Shown: positions 13,106 through 23,579 of the stretch, piece after piece
Position numbering within the stretch: the stretch's first letter is position 1
Layout: each line of letters opens with the position of its first letter
Assembly: GCF_023516555.1 (NCBI RefSeq)
Contig: NZ_JAMGBD010000001.1
Span: 1,178,001 to 1,242,000, forward strand
Source: Sphingomonas alba
GTDB lineage: Bacteria; Pseudomonadota; Alphaproteobacteria; Sphingomonadales; Sphingomonadaceae
Reading direction: 5' to 3'
Length of the DNA: 64,000 nucleotides
Notes under the pieces: model-generated
What the model saw: the letters and a program-made list of their open reading frames with translations, nothing else
Databases searched by the model: none
Told to the model about the DNA's origin: nothing
Program-made: the position numbers and the translations under genes

Positions 13106-14757
13106 TATGCCGCCTCCATCAGCCGCGCGGCCTGAGCGCGGGCCTCATCGGTGATTGCCGCGCCTGAAAGCATGCGGGCGATTTCCTCGCAACGCTCTTC
13201 CGGCGAAAGTTTGCGCACCGTCGTCCGGGTGCCGCCGTCGCCGTGGCTCTTCTCGATCCGGTAATGGTGCGCTGCCCGCGCGGCGACCTGCGGGCTGTGG
13301 GTGACAACCAGCACCTGGGCATCGGCCGCCAACCGCGCAAGCCGTTCACCGATTGCGCTCGCGACCGCGCCCCCGACACCGCGATCGACCTCGTCGAAGA
13401 TCATTGTCCGCGCGTTGCCGGCTTCGGCCAGCGCCACCTTCAGCGCCAGGATGAAGCGCGACAATTCGCCGCCGGAAGCGATGCGGGTCAGTGCCCCGAA
13501 CGGCGCGCCGGGATTGGTCGAGACCTCGAACTCGACTCGGTCCATGCCTTTCGGGCCGGGCTCCGCATCCGCGATCGCGGTCCGGAACCGGGCCGCATCC
13601 AACTTCAGCGGCGCGAGTTCCTCGGCGACTTTGGCATCTAACCGCCGCGCGGCCTCTTCCCGTCGGGAGCGCAACGCACTGGCGACGGCATCATAGGCAA
13701 CTCGCGCCTCGCGCAGCGCCCTCTCCAGTTCGGCAAGCCGCTCGCCGCCCGCTTCTATGGCCTGCAGTTTCGCCTGCATTTCTTCGCCCAGCGCCGCCAG
13801 CGCATCAGGATCAACGCGATGCTTGCGGGCCAAGGCGCGAATCTCGAACAGCCGTGCCTCCGTGGCCTCCAGCCGCGCCGGGTCGAACGCCAATGCATCC
13901 GCGGCGCGTGCGATTTTGTCCTCGGCCTCGCCCGCCTCGATCACCGCCCGATCGAGCGAGGCCAGCGCTTCGGCCAGCAACGGATGATCCGCCGCGCCTC
14001 GTTCGATCCGCCGTGCCGCCAGCCGCAAGTTTGCCAGCGCGCCGTCCGATCCGCCGAGCAATTCGTCGAGTCCGGTCAGGCTTTCCCCGGCCTTTGCGCC
14101 GGCCTGCATTGCCGCCCGCTCCTCGGCCAGCCGCGTCTCCTCTCCCGCTTCCGGGCCAAGTGCCGCAATCTCGTTCGCCGCATGCTCGAGATAATCGCGG
14201 TCGCGCTCGGCATTGTCCGCCAGTTCCCGGGCCTCATCCAGTTCCCGTGCGATCTCCTCGACCTGGTTCCAGGCCGCCTCCACGGTCGAGACATCGATAC
14301 GCCCGAAAGCGTCGAGCAAGGCGCGATGGCCACGGGGATTGAGAAGCCCACGATCATCGTGCTGGCCGTGGATCTCGATCGCCTGCGCGGAAACGTCGCG
14401 CAGCAGCGACGCCGGCACGCTCGCGGCCCCTGCAAAAGCCCGGCTGCCGCCATCGGCCTTCAGCGATCGCCGCAGGATGACCGGCTCGCCCGGCTCATGG
14501 TCGATGCCCTGCTCGTCGAGCACCGCCAAGGCGGCATGGCCGTCCGGCAGCTCGATCTCGGCCGATACGCTGGCTTGGCCCTGTCCGCTGCGCACCAGCG
14601 ACGCATCCGCGCGGTTACCCAGCGCTAGCCCGAGCGAATCGAGAAGGATGGATTTGCCGGCGCCGGTTTCACCGGTCAGCACGCCGAGGCCCGGCTCGAA
14701 CTCGAGCGCGAGCCGGTCGATCAGCACCACGTCCTCAATGATGAGCTGCCTCAGCAT
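13105..14757 (-). CDS. recN: DNA repair protein RecN
   Basis: A 550-residue SMC-like ATPase involved in double-strand-break repair. It has Walker A GETGAGKSI near residue 31, a long central coiled coil, the ABC signature ASGGELSRFILALK and Walker B MIFDEVDRGVGG. Length is typical. It follows bamD by 19 bases and shares a base with the next gene. The bamD-recN-ligA order is common in alphaproteobacteria. No clear LexA box is seen directly upstream, as expected for an internal operon gene. Confidence 0.95.
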
Positions 14758-14776
14758 CCGGAGGCGCCCGCGAGGA

Positions 14777-15574
14777 TCAGCTCTGCGGCGTCGCTGCCGC
14801 TGCCGGCGCGTGCCGCTGCATCAATTTGTAGCTGCGATCATACCACTTGCTGCCAGGGTAGTTGGCGCCCAGCACTGCCGCGGCCTTCTGCGCCTCATCG
14901 GGAATGCCGAGGGCAAGATAGGATTCGACCAGGCGCTCAAGCGCTTCGGGCGTGTGGCTGCTGGTCTGGTATTTATCGATAACGGTTCGGAAGCGAATCG
15001 TCGCCGCCAACCAATTGCCCTGGCGCTGGTAGAAGCGGCCTACCTCCATCTCCTTGCCGGCAAGGTGGTCGTTGATGAGGTCGAGCTTCAGCCGCGCATC
15101 GGCGGCATAGCGGCTCTCGGGATAACGGCGGATTAGCTCGTTGAAGGCGTCGGATGCCTGCTGCGTAATCCCCTGGTCGCGGTTCACGTCCTCGATCTGC
15201 TGGTAATAGCTCATCGCGATCAGATAGTTCGCGTACGGGGCGTCCTTGTTGCCCGGGTGAATGGTCAGGAAGCGTTGCGCCGAGCTGATCGCGTCCGGAT
15301 AGGACTGCGCCATATAATAAGAGAAAGCGCTCATAAGCTGCGCGCGCCGCGCCCAGACCGAATAGGGATGCTGGCGCTCGACTTCGTCGAAGGTCTTGGC
15401 CGCCATCAGGTAATCCTTCTGGTCCAGCCGCTTCTTGCCCAGGCTGTACAGCGTGTTGACGTCGCGGGCGACGTAGGCCGTATCTCCCTTGATCTTGTTC
15501 TTCGCGCAGCCGGCGACGGGGAGGATCAACGCGGCAGCGACGAGCGGCGCTGCGATACGGGTCAGGGTCGACAT
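14777..15574 (-). CDS. bamD: Outer membrane assembly lipoprotein BamD
   Basis: A 265-residue protein. I start at the ATG at 15574, which gives a proper lipoprotein signal (MSTLTRIAAPLVAAALI then lipobox PVAGC); an upstream in-frame ATG adds an unlikely 12-residue leader. After the lipid-anchored Cys come TPR-like repeats (YSLGKKRLDQKDYLMAAKTF, AISSAQRFLTIHPGN, FNELIRRYPESRYA). BamD is a periplasmic subunit of the BAM complex that folds outer-membrane beta barrels. It lies between secF (77-base gap) and recN. Confidence 0.93.
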   Translation of the reverse strand: MSTLTRIAAPLVAAALILPVAGCAKNKIKGDTAYVARDVNTLYSLGKKRLDQKDYLMAAKTFDEVERQHPYSVWARRAQLMSAFSYYMAQSYPDAISSAQRFLTIHPGNKDAPYANYLIAMSYYQQIEDVNRDQGITQQASDAFNELIRRYPESRYAADARLKLDLINDHLAGKEMEVGRFYQRQGNWLAATIRFRTVIDKYQTSSHTPEALERLVESYLALGIPDEAQKAAAVLGANYPGSKWYDRSYKLMQRHAPAAAATPQS

Positions 15575-15651
15575 GGCGGGCTTTCTAGCGCGGGGTATTG
15601 GGGAGGCCAAGCGTCTGGATGGAGCTTATTTTCTGAACCGCCGATTGCCGG

Positions 15652-16614
15652 TCAGGAGTCGCGGGCCGGCTCGCCGCGTCCTGCCGGCCGTGCCTCGTCC
15701 GCCGGCGGCGGCCCCGAGGACAGGCCGAGCGTGATCAGCAGCGAGGACGAGACATAGATCGACGAATAAGTGCCGATGATGATGCCCAGGATCATCGCCG
15801 AGGTGAACCCGCGCAGCACATGGCCGCCGAAGATCAGCAGGGCGCCAAGGGCCAGCAGGATGGTCAAGGACGTCATGACCGTCCGCGGCAGCGTCTCGTT
15901 CACCGACAGGTCGATCAAATTGCCGAGGTTCATCTTGCGGTATTTGCGCAGATTCTCGCGAATGCGGTCGTCGATGACGATCTTGTCGTTGATCGAGTAG
16001 CTGATGATGGTCAGCACGGCGGCGACAATGTTGAGGTCGAACTCCATCCTCGTCAGCGCAAAGAAGCCCAGGGTCATGAGCACGTCGTGGGCAATGGCGA
16101 CGAAGGTCGAGACGCCGAACTGCCATTCGTACCGGAGCCATGAGAAGATGGCGATTGCGAACACCGCCAGGAACACGGCGAGAAGCCCGTTGCGGATAAG
16201 CTCGCCCGAAACCTTGCCCGACACGGTATCCGACCGCGTAAACTGCACGCCCGGATTGGTCTGCTCGACGGCCGCCTTCACCTTGGCGACGACACGGTTG
16301 GTAGCGCCGGAGTCCGTCTCATGCGGCAGCGGCAGGCGGATCGACACCGTCTTCGGGTCACCGAATTGCTGCAACGAGCTCTGGCCGACGCCGAGGCTGT
16401 CGATCGTGCCGCGCAGCGTGTCGAGATGCGCCGGCTGCTGGAACTTGGCCTCGATCATCAGGCCGCCGACGAAATCGACGCCGAGGTTGAGGCCGCGGAT
16501 CCCGACCAGCGCCATCGCCCCCAGCGTCAGGGCGGCGGTGATTCCAAACGCCCAGTAGCGCAGCTTGACGAAGCCGATGTTGGTGTTGTCGGGAATGAGC
16601 TTCAGGTGACGCAT
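15652..16614 (-). CDS. secF: Protein translocase subunit SecF
   Basis: A 320-residue inner membrane protein with six predicted helices. The first periplasmic loop begins after LGVDFVGGLMIEAKF, the SecD/F family signature. The C-terminal helices include SYSINDKIVIDDRIREN, matching the conserved D-x-x-R motif region. It works with SecD to pull exported proteins across the membrane using proton flow. It lies 12 bases after secD. Confidence 0.95.
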   Translation of the reverse strand: MRHLKLIPDNTNIGFVKLRYWAFGITAALTLGAMALVGIRGLNLGVDFVGGLMIEAKFQQPAHLDTLRGTIDSLGVGQSSLQQFGDPKTVSIRLPLPHETDSGATNRVVAKVKAAVEQTNPGVQFTRSDTVSGKVSGELIRNGLLAVFLAVFAIAIFSWLRYEWQFGVSTFVAIAHDVLMTLGFFALTRMEFDLNIVAAVLTIISYSINDKIVIDDRIRENLRKYRKMNLGNLIDLSVNETLPRTVMTSLTILLALGALLIFGGHVLRGFTSAMILGIIIGTYSSIYVSSSLLITLGLSSGPPPADEARPAGRGEPARDS

Positions 16615-16626
16615 TGCGTTCGGGCC

Positions 16627-18222
16627 TTAGATATTGAGCACGCGGGGCCGGACGCGCCGGAGCCACAGCGCGACAAGCATGCGGGTGAAATAGACTGCGG
16701 TGAACACGGACGTGATGATGCCGATCAGCAGGACGACCGCGAAGCCGCGCACCGGCCCGGAACCGAGCGCCAGCATAATGACGCCGGAAATCGCGTGGAC
16801 GGTATTGGCTTCGAAGATGGTGCGGCTCGCTTCCTTGTAGCCGAACTCGATCGACTGGATGACGCCGCGGCCTCGTCGCTGTTCTTCGCGTATGCGCTCG
16901 TTGATCAGCACGTTTGCGTCGACCGCGGCGCCGATGGTCAGAATGAAGCCGGCAATGCCCGGCAGCGTCAGCGTCGCGTTGAACAGCGCCATGACGCCGA
17001 TGATCACGAAGGCGTTAATCACCAGCGCGATGTCGGCATAGACGCCGAATCGCCCGTAGGTGATCAGCATGAAGATGATCACGGCCAGCGTCGCGACGAT
17101 GCTGGCGACGACGCCCTTCTGGATCGAGTCCTTGCCGAGCTCCGGTCCGACCGTTCGTTCCTCAATGACGTTCAGCTTCACCGGCAGCTTGCCGCTGGCA
17201 AGGCTGACAGCCAGCTGATTGGCGCTCTCTACGGTGAAATTGCCGCTGATCTGCGCCTGGCCGCCAAGGATGGGTTCGTTGATGTTCGGGGCCGACAGGA
17301 CCTTGTCGTCAAGGATGATCGCGAACGGCTTGTTGACGTTCTCCTGGGTCACCCGGCCAAAGCGGCGGGCGCCGGTCGAGTTGAATGTGATCGAGACGAC
17401 CGGGCGGCCGTCCTGGTCGAAGCTTTGCTTGGCATCGGTCAATTGCTCGCCGGAAACCATGACGCGGCGCTTGACCGCGATCTTGGAGGAACCGTCCGCC
17501 ATCGTCAGCACCTGGCTGCCTGCGGGCGCACGGCCCTGCGCGACCTGGGCCGGGTCGGCCGTAAGGTCGACCAGCTTGAACTCAAGCCGGGCCGTCTGGC
17601 CGATCAGCTGCTTCAGCGCTTCTGGGTCTTCGACGCCCGGCACCTGCACCAGGATGCGGTTGCCGCCTTGGGTGATGACCGTGACTTCCTTGGTTCCGCC
17701 CGGATCGATGCGGCGGCGGACGACCTCGCGGGCGACGCTCATCGCATTCTCGATGGCCTGCTTGGAACCACTGGCGGTCGGGGTCAGCACGACCCGCGTC
17801 GTGTCGACCACCTGGACGTCCCAGTCGCGCTGGCCGGTCATGCCCTGCGGGCGGGTCATGGCCCGCATGCGCTCGACCGCGGCATCGACCTGCGATGGGT
17901 CGCGGACCATGAACGACAGGCGCCCACCCTGCGTCGAGATGTCACCGATGGCGATCTTGGGGTCGCCGCGGCGAAGCTCGGTCGTGACCGAATCCTCCAT
18001 CGCCGCAAGGCGCGTCTTGTCCATGTCCCGCGCATCGGCCTCGAGCAGCAGGTGACTGCCGCCGGCAAGGTCGAGACCCATGCTGATCTTGTAATGGGGA
18101 AGCCACTTCGGCCAGCTCGACGCCAGCGGCGTGCCGGCGATCAGGCTAGGGATGGAAAGGAAGATGCCGACCGCAATGGTCAGCGAAATCAACCAGATTT
18201 TCCAGCGCGGGAAATCGAGCAT
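16627..18222 (-). CDS. secD: Protein translocase subunit SecD
   Basis: A 531-residue inner membrane protein. The N-terminal helix is followed by GLDLAGGSHLLLEAD (the conserved first-loop motif), a large periplasmic P1 domain, and a C-terminal helix bundle with DANVLINERIREE, the proton-path Asp-Arg motif. It starts 12 bases after the yajC stop and is followed by secF, forming the standard yajC-secD-secF unit. Confidence 0.96.
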   Translation of the reverse strand: MLDFPRWKIWLISLTIAVGIFLSIPSLIAGTPLASSWPKWLPHYKISMGLDLAGGSHLLLEADARDMDKTRLAAMEDSVTTELRRGDPKIAIGDISTQGGRLSFMVRDPSQVDAAVERMRAMTRPQGMTGQRDWDVQVVDTTRVVLTPTASGSKQAIENAMSVAREVVRRRIDPGGTKEVTVITQGGNRILVQVPGVEDPEALKQLIGQTARLEFKLVDLTADPAQVAQGRAPAGSQVLTMADGSSKIAVKRRVMVSGEQLTDAKQSFDQDGRPVVSITFNSTGARRFGRVTQENVNKPFAIILDDKVLSAPNINEPILGGQAQISGNFTVESANQLAVSLASGKLPVKLNVIEERTVGPELGKDSIQKGVVASIVATLAVIIFMLITYGRFGVYADIALVINAFVIIGVMALFNATLTLPGIAGFILTIGAAVDANVLINERIREEQRRGRGVIQSIEFGYKEASRTIFEANTVHAISGVIMLALGSGPVRGFAVVLLIGIITSVFTAVYFTRMLVALWLRRVRPRVLNI

Positions 18223-18234
18223 CGATCGTGCGCC

Positions 18235-18576
18235 TTAGTCGTTGGCCGGTTTGGCGTTCTTGCTGAACACCTGGCTCAGAGTCGACTTGACCACGCGGAC
18301 CTTCACGCCTTGCGCGATTTCCACCTCAACCTCGTCGTCGGTGATCTTGGTCGCCTTGCCGCGAATTCCGCCGCCGGTGATGACCTCGTCGCCCTTCTGC
18401 ACCGCGTTGATGGCCGCGGTGTGCGCCTTCATGCGCTGGTTCTGCGGACGCAGGACGAGAATGTAGAAAATGATGAAGACCAGGGCCATCGGCATGATGA
18501 AGCCGATGAGGCCGGCAGCGCCGCCTGCAGGGGCCGCGGCCGAGGCCAGGGTGGTCGCGAAAATCGAGCTGGACAT
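18235..18576 (-). CDS. yajC: Preprotein translocase accessory subunit YajC
   Basis: A 113-residue protein with one strong membrane helix (MPMALVFIIFYILVLRPQNQ) followed by the conserved cytoplasmic beta domain (GDEVITGGGIRGKATKI). I start at the ATG at 18576; a longer frame would run back into tRNA-Pro. YajC associates with SecDF. It is the first protein gene of the minus-strand block that ends with ligA. Confidence 0.95.
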   Translation of the reverse strand: MSSSIFATTLASAAAPAGGAAGLIGFIMPMALVFIIFYILVLRPQNQRMKAHTAAINAVQKGDEVITGGGIRGKATKITDDEVEVEIAQGVKVRVVKSTLSQVFSKNAKPAND

Positions 18577-18650
18577 GAGAGGAAGAGATTCCCTTCGAAG
18601 GACTTGGCCGCGTTCTTTGCGCGATCGCGCGGATAGCGCAAGAAATGCGA

Positions 18651-18727
18651 TGGTCGGGGCGACTGGATTCGAACCAGCGACCCCCACACCCCCAGTGTGA
18701 TGCGCTACCAGGCTGCGCTACGCCCCG
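18651..18727 (-). tRNA. tRNA-Pro (GGG)
   Basis: Read on the minus strand from 18727, the acceptor arms CGGGGCG and CGCCCCG pair over seven bases. The D-arm GCGC/GCGC, the five-pair anticodon stem and the T-arm with loop TTCGAAT all fold. The seven-base anticodon loop CTGGGGG gives anticodon GGG, which reads proline codons. Discriminator A is followed by an encoded CCA at 18653-18651. It sits 75 bases upstream of yajC on the same strand. Confidence 0.96.
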
Positions 18728-18800
18728 ACCGATGCCACCGCTCAGGGCAGCGAGGGGCATCTAGTCAGGCGGGCCAGCCAAGGCAAGGTCAGGAGGAAGA

Positions 18801-19502
18801 GTGCCGCGTCGAAAGTCCAAAAGAAACAGGCTCCTCAGGCGAATCGCGCTGGCGATTGCGGCGATTCCAGCGGCCTATCTGCTGGCGGCGCTCATCGGCT
18901 CGCTGATCCCGGTCAATCGCGCCTGGAATGAGCCTGACGACGGAATCACCATCTATGTCGCCAACAACGGCGTCCATGCCGACCTCATCCTGCCCGCCGA
19001 CGTCCAGGGCCTCGATTGGGCGCTGCTCCTGCCGAAAGGCGACTTTGCCGCGCCCGACCCGCAAGCGCATTGGGTCGCGTTCGGCGCCGGCGAGCGGCGG
19101 GTCTACCTCGACACGCCGCGCTGGCGGGACATCACCCTGCCCACAATCTGGTCGGGCTTGAGCGGCGGCGGGAGGGTCATGCACGTCGAATGGGTCCGCG
19201 ACCCGGCTTATGCGGCTCGCGCCATTCGCCTGCGCCCCGAAGAATATCGCCGCCTGTGGCAATCGATCCGCGCGGAGTTCGCCCTCGACGCCAATGGCCG
19301 ACCGACCCGCATCGATCATCCGGGTTACGGCCCGGACGACGCTTTCTACCAGGGCCGCGGCAAGGCCAATGCCATCAGCACCTGCAACGTCTGGGCCGCC
19401 GACCGCCTGCGGTTGGCAGGCGTCAGGACGAGCTTGTGGTCACCCTTCTCACAGGGGCTCGTCTGGCGATATCGCTCGGAAGGAACGCTCGCGAAACAAT
19501 AA
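18801..19502 (+). CDS. TIGR02117 (DUF2459) family membrane-anchored protein
   Basis: A 233-residue protein with one N-terminal membrane helix (residues about 13-35). The conserved residues of this family are present: His in VANNGVHADL and Cys in AISTCNVWAADRL, an arrangement that resembles a Cys-His hydrolase site. The start is GTG at 18801, with a strong AGGAGGA at 18791-18797. Its biochemical role is not established. It is divergent from tRNA-Pro and yajC. Confidence 0.85.
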   Translation: MPRRKSKRNRLLRRIALAIAAIPAAYLLAALIGSLIPVNRAWNEPDDGITIYVANNGVHADLILPADVQGLDWALLLPKGDFAAPDPQAHWVAFGAGERRVYLDTPRWRDITLPTIWSGLSGGGRVMHVEWVRDPAYAARAIRLRPEEYRRLWQSIRAEFALDANGRPTRIDHPGYGPDDAFYQGRGKANAISTCNVWAADRLRLAGVRTSLWSPFSQGLVWRYRSEGTLAKQ

Positions 19503-19560
19503 TGCTTGCATAGCCGCGGCATCGGCCCACAGTTCGCCACGAAATTCGGGGGCTTGGCCC

Positions 19561-20931
19561 ATGGCGACTGTCGCACTTGATTCCGCCGCACCGGCGGCGG
19601 TCCGCCGTCACCCTCCGGGCCTGTGGACGCTGGCAGCCACCGAACTGTGGGACCGCGCCAGCTTCTATGGCATGCAGGCGCTGCTGATCCTGTACATGAC
19701 GCAATACTTGCTGCTTCCTGGCCCAGTCGACCAGGTGGTTGGGCTGCACACGCTCAAGTCGGTTATTACGGCCGTCCGGGGCCCGCTTAGCGTTGAAGGT
19801 CAGGCGACCCAAATCTTCGCGCTCTACATCACGGTGCTTTCGCTGCTGCCACTTGTCGGGGGCTGGCTCGGCGACCGGTTCATCTCGCGGCGAGCGGGGG
19901 TGATCGCCGGGGCGTCGCTGATGAGCGCGGGTCATGTCTTTCTCGGCTACACTGCGACCTTTCTGGTCGGTCTAATGCTGGTGCTTGCCGGTGCGGGATT
20001 GCTCCGTGGCAACGTCACTCCGCAAATCCGGGCGCTTTACGACGCCGAGGACACACGCACCGCCGAAGCCTTCCAAATCTTCTATCTCACGGTTTCGGGG
20101 GGCGGCTTCATTTCGCCGCTCATCATCGGCATCGTCAACGAGCGGTATGGATTCCATCCCGCCTTCGCCATCGCAGCGGTCGGCATGCTGATCGGTCTCG
20201 CCTGGTATCTCGCACGGATGAAAACGCTCCCGCCCGACCCACCCCGGACGATGCGTGTCGACAAGGCCGCGGCGCTCACGAGTGCAGAGAAACGCAATGT
20301 CCGCACACTCCTCCTGTTCTTCGCCGTGCCCCTCGCCTTCTGGGTGGCGCAAGCGCAGGTCTGGAACATCTACAACATATGGGTGAAGGACCATGTGGAC
20401 CGCGTGATCGGCGGGTTCAGGATCCCGATCCCCTGGCTGCAGTCTTTTGACAGTCTTGCACCGATGGTGATGGCGATCGCTGCCATCTTCTATTGGCGGA
20501 AGGGTGTACCCCGCACCGAGAATTACGGGCGGATGGCGGCGGGCTGCGCCCTGTTCGGCCTCGGTATGTTGATCCTCGCCGCCGCGCCCTCCATCGCCGG
20601 GCGTGAGTCCCGGATTCCAATCTTGCTGCCGATCGCCTTTCACATCGTTTCGAACGCGGGCTGGGTCCTGTTCGTCCCGACCTGCGCCGCTTTTGTCGCC
20701 ACTTACGCACCCGAGAGTTGGCGCGGAACGATGCTCGGGCTCAACTTGCTGACCGTCAGCGTTGCCGGCTTCGTCAGTGGCCCGCTTAGCAGTATCTACG
20801 AGGCGCGCGGGCCGACCTTTTTCTGGGCGGCGATCGCAGTCGTGCCGATTGCCGGAAGCGTCATCCTGCTCGTCGCGACACCGTCACTGCGACGTCTCCT
20901 AACACCTCTGGAGGTGCCTCAGAGCACGTAG
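19561..20931 (+). CDS. POT/PTR-family peptide transporter (MFS)
   Basis: The 456-residue protein has about 12 hydrophobic helices. Helix 1 reads [20 protein letters not shown], matching the POT proton-coupling motif ExxERFxYYG, but the second acidic residue is Asp rather than Glu. The POT block [12 protein letters not shown] and the conserved Asn-Val-Pro-like [11 protein letters not shown] follow. It should import di- or tripeptides with protons through the inner membrane. A longer frame upstream lies over the TIGR02117 gene and is not used. Its end overlaps the convergent hslU end by 13 bases. Confidence 0.82.
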   Translation: MATVALDSAAPAAVRRHPPGLWTLAATELWDRASFYGMQALLILYMTQYLLLPGPVDQVVGLHTLKSVITAVRGPLSVEGQATQIFALYITVLSLLPLVGGWLGDRFISRRAGVIAGASLMSAGHVFLGYTATFLVGLMLVLAGAGLLRGNVTPQIRALYDAEDTRTAEAFQIFYLTVSGGGFISPLIIGIVNERYGFHPAFAIAAVGMLIGLAWYLARMKTLPPDPPRTMRVDKAAALTSAEKRNVRTLLLFFAVPLAFWVAQAQVWNIYNIWVKDHVDRVIGGFRIPIPWLQSFDSLAPMVMAIAAIFYWRKGVPRTENYGRMAAGCALFGLGMLILAAAPSIAGRESRIPILLPIAFHIVSNAGWVLFVPTCAAFVATYAPESWRGTMLGLNLLTVSVAGFVSGPLSSIYEARGPTFFWAAIAVVPIAGSVILLVATPSLRRLLTPLEVPQST

Positions 20932-22214
20932 CGGCTGAGGTCGGCGTTGCGCGCAATGCCGGCCAGCTGCGCCTCCACGAAAGCCTTGTCGACGACCAGG
21001 CTATCGCCCTTGCGGTCCTCGGCGGTGAAGCTGACCTCTTCGAGCAGCTTCTCCATCACCGTCTGCAGCCGCCGCGCGCCAATATTCTCGACCGCCTCGT
21101 TCACTTCGGCGGCGATCCGCGCCAGCGCCTCGATGCCGTCGTCCGCGAACTCGATCGTCACGCCTTCGGTCGCCAGCAGCGCCCGATATTGCTCGGTCAG
21201 GCTGGCGCGCGTCGCCGACAGGATCCGGACGAAATCCGCCTGGCTGAGCGCCTTCAGTTCGACCCGGATCGGCAACCGTCCCTGCAACTCGGGCAACAGG
21301 TCCGCGGGCTTGGCGATGTGGAACGCGCCTGATGCGATGAACAGGATATGGTCCGTCTTCAGCGGTCCATATTTGGTCGCCACCGTCGTCCCTTCGATCA
21401 GCGGCAAGAGATCGCGCTGGACGCCCTCGCGGCTCACTGAACCGCCGCGCACGTCGCTGACGGCGATCTTGTCGATCTCGTCGAGGAAGACGATGCCGTT
21501 CGCTTCGGCATCGGCCAGCGCGACGCGTGCCACATCGTCCTGATCGACGCGCTTGTCGGCTTCCTCCTCGAGCAGCTTCTCGAACGCCGCCGGCACTTTC
21601 AGCTTGCGCCGCTTCTTCGGCGGCCCGCCCATGGCCTTCGACATCATCTCACTAAGATTGATCATGCTGACGCCGTTGCCCGGCATCTCGAACTGCATGG
21701 CGGGCGCCTCGGCGACCTCCACCTCGACCTCTGCATCGCTCAGCGCCCCGTCGCGGAAGCGCTGGCGGAAGCTCTCGCGCGTCGCCTCGCTCGATCCCTT
21801 GCCGGTCAGCGCATCGAGCAGGCGATCCATCGCCTCGCCTTCCGCCGCCTCACGGACGCGCTGGCGGCGCCGCTCCTTCTCAAGGCGCACCGCTTCCTCC
21901 ACCAGGTCGCGGGCGATTTGCTCGACGTCGCGGCCGACGTAGCCGACCTCGGTGAACTTGGTCGCCTCCACCTTGACGAAGGGCGCATCGGCGAGCTTCG
22001 CCAGCCGGCGGCTGATCTCCGTCTTGCCGCAGCCCGTCGGCCCGATCATCAATATGTTCTTGGGCGTCACTTCCTGCTTGAGCTCGGGCTTCAGCCGCTG
22101 CCGCCGCCACCGGTTACGCAGCGCCACCGCGACCGCCTTCTTGGCGTCCTCCTGCCCGACGATATGCGCATCGAGCGCGGCGACGATCGCCTTCGGCGTA
22201 AGGTTGTCGTTCAT
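20919..22214 (-). CDS. hslU: HslUV protease ATPase subunit
   Basis: A 431-residue AAA+ unfoldase. Walker A is [13 protein letters not shown] and Walker B is [11 protein letters not shown]. An inserted I-domain of about 110 residues lies between them, and the conserved C-terminal tail ends DLSRYVL, which docks into HslV. It partners with HslV to degrade misfolded or regulatory proteins. Its ATG overlaps the hslV stop (TGATG). Confidence 0.97.
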   Translation of the reverse strand: MNDNLTPKAIVAALDAHIVGQEDAKKAVAVALRNRWRRQRLKPELKQEVTPKNILMIGPTGCGKTEISRRLAKLADAPFVKVEATKFTEVGYVGRDVEQIARDLVEEAVRLEKERRRQRVREAAEGEAMDRLLDALTGKGSSEATRESFRQRFRDGALSDAEVEVEVAEAPAMQFEMPGNGVSMINLSEMMSKAMGGPPKKRRKLKVPAAFEKLLEEEADKRVDQDDVARVALADAEANGIVFLDEIDKIAVSDVRGGSVSREGVQRDLLPLIEGTTVATKYGPLKTDHILFIASGAFHIAKPADLLPELQGRLPIRVELKALSQADFVRILSATRASLTEQYRALLATEGVTIEFADDGIEALARIAAEVNEAVENIGARRLQTVMEKLLEEVSFTAEDRKGDSLVVDKAFVEAQLAGIARNADLSRYVL

Positions 22215-22750
22215 CAGCCGATCGTCTCCACGGTCAGGCGATCGTTGGTGAACACGCAGACCTCGGCGGCAATGGCCATGGCCCGACGCGCCAGCGTCTC
22301 CGGATCCGGCTCATAGTCCGCCAGGGCCCGCGCCGCGGCGAGCGCATAATTGCCGCCGGACCCGATGGCGGCGATCCCGCCTTCCGGTTCCAGCACGTCG
22401 CCATTGCCGGTGAGGATCAGCAGCGAATCCGTGTCCGCGACGATCATCATGGCTTCGAGGTTGCGAAGGTATTTGTCGGTCCTCCAATCCTTCGTCAGTT
22501 CGACCGCTGCCCGCATCAGCTGGCCGTTATGCTGCTCCAGCTTCTTCTCCAGCCGCTCGAACAGAGTGAAGGCGTCCGCGGTCGCCCCGGCGAACCCGCC
22601 GATGACCTGCCCGTCCGCGCCCAGGCGCCGGACCTTCTTCGCATTGGGCTTAATGACCGTATTGCCCAGGCTCACCTGACCGTCGCCGGCGATAACGGTC
22701 CTGCCGTCCTTGCGGACACCCAGGATCGTAGTTCCGTGATATTGTTCCAA
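22214..22750 (-). CDS. hslV: HslUV protease proteolytic subunit
   Basis: A 178-residue threonine protease. The sequence [15 protein letters not shown] shows the short propeptide ending in Gly, so the catalytic Thr becomes the N-terminus after cleavage. GDGQVSLG and [11 protein letters not shown] are conserved. No ATG fits; I use TTG at 22750 because GGGAG lies seven bases upstream and the propeptide length then matches the family. A longer frame reaching 22867 would overlap the upstream esterase gene. Confidence 0.93.
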   Translation of the reverse strand: MEQYHGTTILGVRKDGRTVIAGDGQVSLGNTVIKPNAKKVRRLGADGQVIGGFAGATADAFTLFERLEKKLEQHNGQLMRAAVELTKDWRTDKYLRNLEAMMIVADTDSLLILTGNGDVLEPEGGIAAIGSGGNYALAAARALADYEPDPETLARRAMAIAAEVCVFTNDRLTVETIG

Positions 22751-22799
22751 CGAGATGCTCCCGCTCAGTTGCAGGAAATCTGGGAAGCGGGTGGAAGCC

Positions 22800-23579
22800 T
22801 TACAAGCCGGATGCCGGAACCGTCCCCCCGAGCGCATAGGCAAGCCCGTCGGAAAGTGCGCTGTCATCGATATGATGATCGCCGACGAAAGGCCGGAATA
22901 TTGGCTTCAGGTGGTTGGCTATGATCAAGCCGGCAATGTCCTTCTCGGCAACCTGGAACGGCAGCACCTGATCCTGCCGGCCATGGGCAATGAACACATG
23001 CTGCGAAGGCGCTACCATCTTCGGTATAACGACGAATCCCGGCGAGAAAGCGAGCACCGTCGTGAACAGCTGCGGGTTGGCCAGCCCCAGCGACAATGCG
23101 TAACTCGCGCCATCCGAGAAGCCGAGCAGGACGACGTGGCGCGTATCGATCGGCATATGGCTGAAAAGATCGCTGAGTGCAGCGTCGATACGGGCAATAT
23201 CCGCTCCAAACCGCAAGTTCGGTGCTGATTTCATCGCCAGCGGCCCGTCTCCGCCGTCATGGCGCGGAATCAGGTCCCAGGTCGGCCCTTTCGATTGCAA
23301 GGCAAGAAGGATGACGCCCCGGTTGTCCGCTTCCTTGGTGAAGCGGTTGAGGAACTGGTCAGCCTTGCCACCATAACCATGCAGCAGGACGATCAGCGGC
23401 ATGGGTTTGCCGTTCGCGGAGGCCGGAACGTAGGCGATTGCACCATTGGCTACGACGGTCCGGCCACTCGGCAGGACCGATGCCGTCGCGGTCGGCTTCG
23501 CGGTCAGGATCGGGGAAACCGCACCGGGGGCGAGGCTCGGCACTGCCACCAGAACCAGGAACGCGAACAGCCGGCGCAT
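22800..23579 (-). CDS. Exported alpha/beta hydrolase (esterase/depolymerase-like)
   Basis: A 259-residue protein with a signal peptide ([20 protein letters not shown]). Oxyanion-hole region [12 protein letters not shown], nucleophile elbow GFSDGAS, acid in [10 protein letters not shown] and a His in VGDHHIDDS form a complete Ser-Asp-His triad. It resembles the phospholipase/carboxylesterase and PHB-depolymerase-like groups. The ATG at 23579 overlaps the stop of the TMEM175-like gene (TGATG), so the two are co-translated. Substrate unknown. Confidence 0.85.
   Translation of the reverse strand: MRRLFAFLVLVAVPSLAPGAVSPILTAKPTATASVLPSGRTVVANGAIAYVPASANGKPMPLIVLLHGYGGKADQFLNRFTKEADNRGVILLALQSKGPTWDLIPRHDGGDGPLAMKSAPNLRFGADIARIDAALSDLFSHMPIDTRHVVLLGFSDGASYALSLGLANPQLFTTVLAFSPGFVVIPKMVAPSQHVFIAHGRQDQVLPFQVAEKDIAGLIIANHLKPIFRPFVGDHHIDDSALSDGLAYALGGTVPASGL

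Noticed and set aside
16321-18636. A 771-codon open frame on the plus strand opposite secD and secF
   Set aside because: Antisense shadow of secDF and yajC. The translation is His/Arg/Asp-rich and has no motif.
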